Below the pieces are notes generated by a model that worked only from the letters and a program-made list of their open reading frames with translations, had not been told where the DNA came from and ran no database searches. A DNA stretch of 31,445 bases. Origin: Zygnema cylindricum (lineage: Eukaryota; Streptophyta; Zygnematophyceae; Zygnematales; Zygnemataceae). The stretch lies in assembly GCA_037447655.1 (NCBI GenBank), contig JBBHKE010000039.1, positions 1 to 31,445 on the forward strand, written 5' to 3'. This document shows positions 29,607-31,445 of the stretch, piece after piece; the first letter of the stretch is position 1, and each line of letters begins with the position of its first letter. A program made the position numbers and the translations under genes.

Positions 29607-30352
29607 TCAGTAAGATATCAGTGTCATAGGATTTTCCTCCCCCGACTCAAAAATTTCACTGACAATAACACCCGGTTTTGTTTCTTCCCCCTCTAACTTA
29701 ATTCGAAACTCTATTTGTGTTAAACATCCTTTTGCTCCCCGCATTTGATATTCATCTAACATGTTTCCAATAGCCTCATTTTCAATAAATTTTATTAATA
29801 TGTTTTCCATGTCCCACTCAACCTGAATACCCAAAATATATTTTCCCTCACCGAGGTTTTTCATCCCGAACCGTGATTTTACAGCATTTTTTATTTTGTT
29901 AATTTGAGCCATTGATTTGTTAACTAATAGTAAATCGTCTACGTATACCGCTATATACATTATTCCATCTTCACCTTTAAGCCAGTTAATAATTCATCAA
30001 GTTTTAGATTCCCTAGCCTCGGGGCCGGTTTTAGGTTGTACAAAGATTTTAGCAGTTTGCATACTAAGTGTTCTTTTCCTGGTTTTGCATACATTTCAGG
30101 CTGCTGCATGTAAATGGTCTCCTCTAGTTCTCTATGCAAAAAGGTCGTCTTTACATCCATCTGATGTATTTCTATATCTTCTATAGCAGCTAGAAATAGC
30201 AAAATCCTAACTGTCAGAAATCTTACAATAAGAGAAAAAATTTATTCAAAATCAATTCCTTTTTTTTTATTATACCCCTTTGCCACAAGTCTAGCTTTTT
30301 ATCTTTCAATGGTATTATCTAGATTTAACTTCACCTTGAATACCCATTTGTT
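29607..30352 (-). pseudogene. Copia reverse transcriptase, unit C (deletion, frameshift)
   Basis: Fragment 30202-29960 shows HQMDVKTTFLHRELEETIYM with the first catalytic Asp. The following YGLKQAPRQW is degraded to YNLKPAPRLG. A 43-base deletion relative to unit B (near 29976-29982) removes the segment LGFKRISSDHSVYVL and shifts the frame. The next fragment, 29960-29607, begins MYIAVYVDDLLLV with the YVDD box. It runs through GEGKYILGIQVEWD without the stop that unit B has there, and ends at a stop after MTLISY. Confidence 0.9.
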
Positions 30353-30789
30353 GCCGATCGCTTTTCGATCCGGAGGAAGGTCCACTTGCTCCCATGCCTA
30401 AGCCTCCATGATCGACTTCATTTCACCGTTTGCCGCCTCAATCCTGTGATTCCGCTCCGGTGATGAGAAGGCTTCCGTTATGGTCTGAGGCTCCTATAAG
30501 GCTGCCGAGTAGGCAAAGTGAGTGCTTGCCTTCAGGCGGCTATTGGATCTTCTTCCGCCCGGGAATTCTGAGGCTAAAATCGTCGGATCCCGTGCATTGC
30601 GCTTGTTGCGCTGGTTGCGATCCGTAGGCAGTTACTGCTGTTGTTCCGGTTCGAAATGAGGTTGTTGGGGAACCAATTTATGTTCGGACCTATGTGTTAC
30701 CAATGGTGAATTTTGCATCTGTGGGAAAATATTATGGATGCTATCTAAATTGACATATTCTTATACTTTTTGCTGCTTCTGCTGCTCTG
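30353..30789 (-). other. Copia linker between integrase and RT, unit C
   Basis: This is low-conservation polyprotein spacer, colinear with about 24770-25110 of unit B. It is broken by stops in all frames. An open frame on the opposite strand (30430-30627) has no recognisable identity and mirrors the same sequence in unit B. Confidence 0.6.
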
Positions 30790-31068
30790 TCATTGTAAAA
30801 AGTTTATCGAGTCTAGTTCATCTTTGACAACGATGTTCCTTCTAACAATAATTTTTTGTCTGTAAAAAACAAAGACTCTATAACCTTTAGAGTGATCATT
30901 GTATCCTAACAAAATGCCAGGCAATCCCTTAAGTTCCATTTTCCATCTATCATTAGACATATCCAAAATAAAGCATTTACTTCCAAAGACTTTGAAATGA
31001 CTATCATCCGGTTTTCTACCCGTCCAGATCTCATAAAGAATGGTTTCTACCGATCTTGAACCAATCAT
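30790..31068 (-). pseudogene. Copia integrase C-terminal segment, unit C
   Basis: An open frame of 92 codons covers the conserved segment after the DDE core: LYEIWTGRKPDDSHFKVFGS, KCFILDMSNDRWKMELKGLP, GILLGYNDHSKGYRVFVFYR, then NIVVKDELDS. This matches the typical copia pattern (E.W.GRKP...KVFG...GILLGY...KGYRVF). It is the best-preserved stretch of either unit, though joined to broken neighbours. Confidence 0.88.
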
Positions 31069-31445
31069 ATTTTTGATATAAACTGTACAATTTTATGCTT
31101 CAGCCCAAAATTTCGGATCTACGTCCTTATCCGCAAACATGGACCTAGAGCATTTTGTGATAATTCTATTTAGTCTTTCTAAGACCCCATTATGTTCCGG
31201 AGAGTATAGGACAGTCAGTTTGTGACTGATACTTTCCTTGAGTAAGAAGTTTTCAATTTCTTTTGACGTATATTCCCCGCTATTGTCCGATCTAAGCTCC
31301 AGAATTGGCAGACCGTGTAGTTTTTCCCCCGCGCTTTGTAGGGTTGAAAATGAGTGAAGACTTCATTTTTTTCCTTCATGAAGTAGACCTTAGTAAACCT
31401 CGAAAAATCATCTGTAAATGTAACCATATATTTCATCCCTCGGCA
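31069..31445 (-). pseudogene. Copia integrase core, unit C (partial, frameshifted)
   Basis: From the window edge the frame reads MKYMVTFTDDFSRFTKVYFM and KEKNEVFTHFQPYKA. It then shifts, so that the LRSDNGE segment of unit B is read out of phase. Further on, the uninterrupted site NGVLERLNRII near 31170-31200 retains the catalytic Glu and shows the pre-insertion form of the solo-LTR target. Truncated by the window end. Confidence 0.85.

Larger units (their letters stand above)
28798..31445 (-). mobile_element. Second copia unit (unit C), 5' part beyond the window
   Basis: It reads from the window edge down to the polypurine tract: integrase core, linker, RT, RNase H, then LTR 2 as its 3' LTR. 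It is colinear with unit B and roughly ten percent different in the parts I compared. It lacks the solo LTR and has a 43-base deletion in RT. Gag, protease and 5' LTR would lie outside the window. Confidence 0.87.

Overview
This window is eukaryotic nuclear, gene-poor, repeat-dominated DNA. It holds a 13.2 kb simple-sequence satellite, several non-autonomous DNA transposons with terminal inverted repeats, and a head-to-tail cluster of decayed Ty1/copia LTR retrotransposons. I found no intact host gene, rRNA or convincing tRNA. The copia proteins (GAG with a zinc knuckle, PR, INT, RT with YVDD, RNase H) and the LTR edge form GGGGAG|TGTTG resemble plant-type copia elements. The sequence does not fix the host, which could be a land plant, an alga, a fungus or a fungus-like eukaryote.

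Layout. (1) Positions 1-13232 are a continuous array of the 7-base unit GATCGAG / GATCARR, effectively a 14-base dimer, purine-rich on the + strand. It contains long internal duplications: a 1,747-base tandem pair at about 7830-11323, and a 1.38 kb block present at 206-1583 and again at 11426-12803. (2) Positions 13233-20700 are AT-rich non-coding DNA. It holds a 26-base minisatellite, a dispersed repeat pair, three TA-flanked elements (15295-15829, 17460-17676, 19674-19858) and three members of a hAT-like family (16232-16683 with an 8-base target duplication, 16775-17216, and a truncated reversed copy at 20182-20425). (3) Positions 20700-22214 contain relics of related copia elements, seen as two short gag starts and one diverged LTR. 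(4) Positions 22215-28797 are one complete but dead copia element on the minus strand, with two 863-base LTRs. Its integrase is split by a 508-base solo LTR of another element. (5) Positions 27935-31445 are a second copia unit that shares the LTR at 27935-28797 and runs off the window.

The copia genes lie in the order LTR-gag-PR-INT-RT-RNase H-LTR, read from high to low coordinates. Every one carries frameshifts, stops, or lost zinc-binding or catalytic residues. The most distinctive content is the GATC-saturated heptamer satellite with higher-order structure. Next are the shared-LTR copia array with an 803-base stretch of unbroken identity between more diverged flanks, and the new-looking small transposon families.
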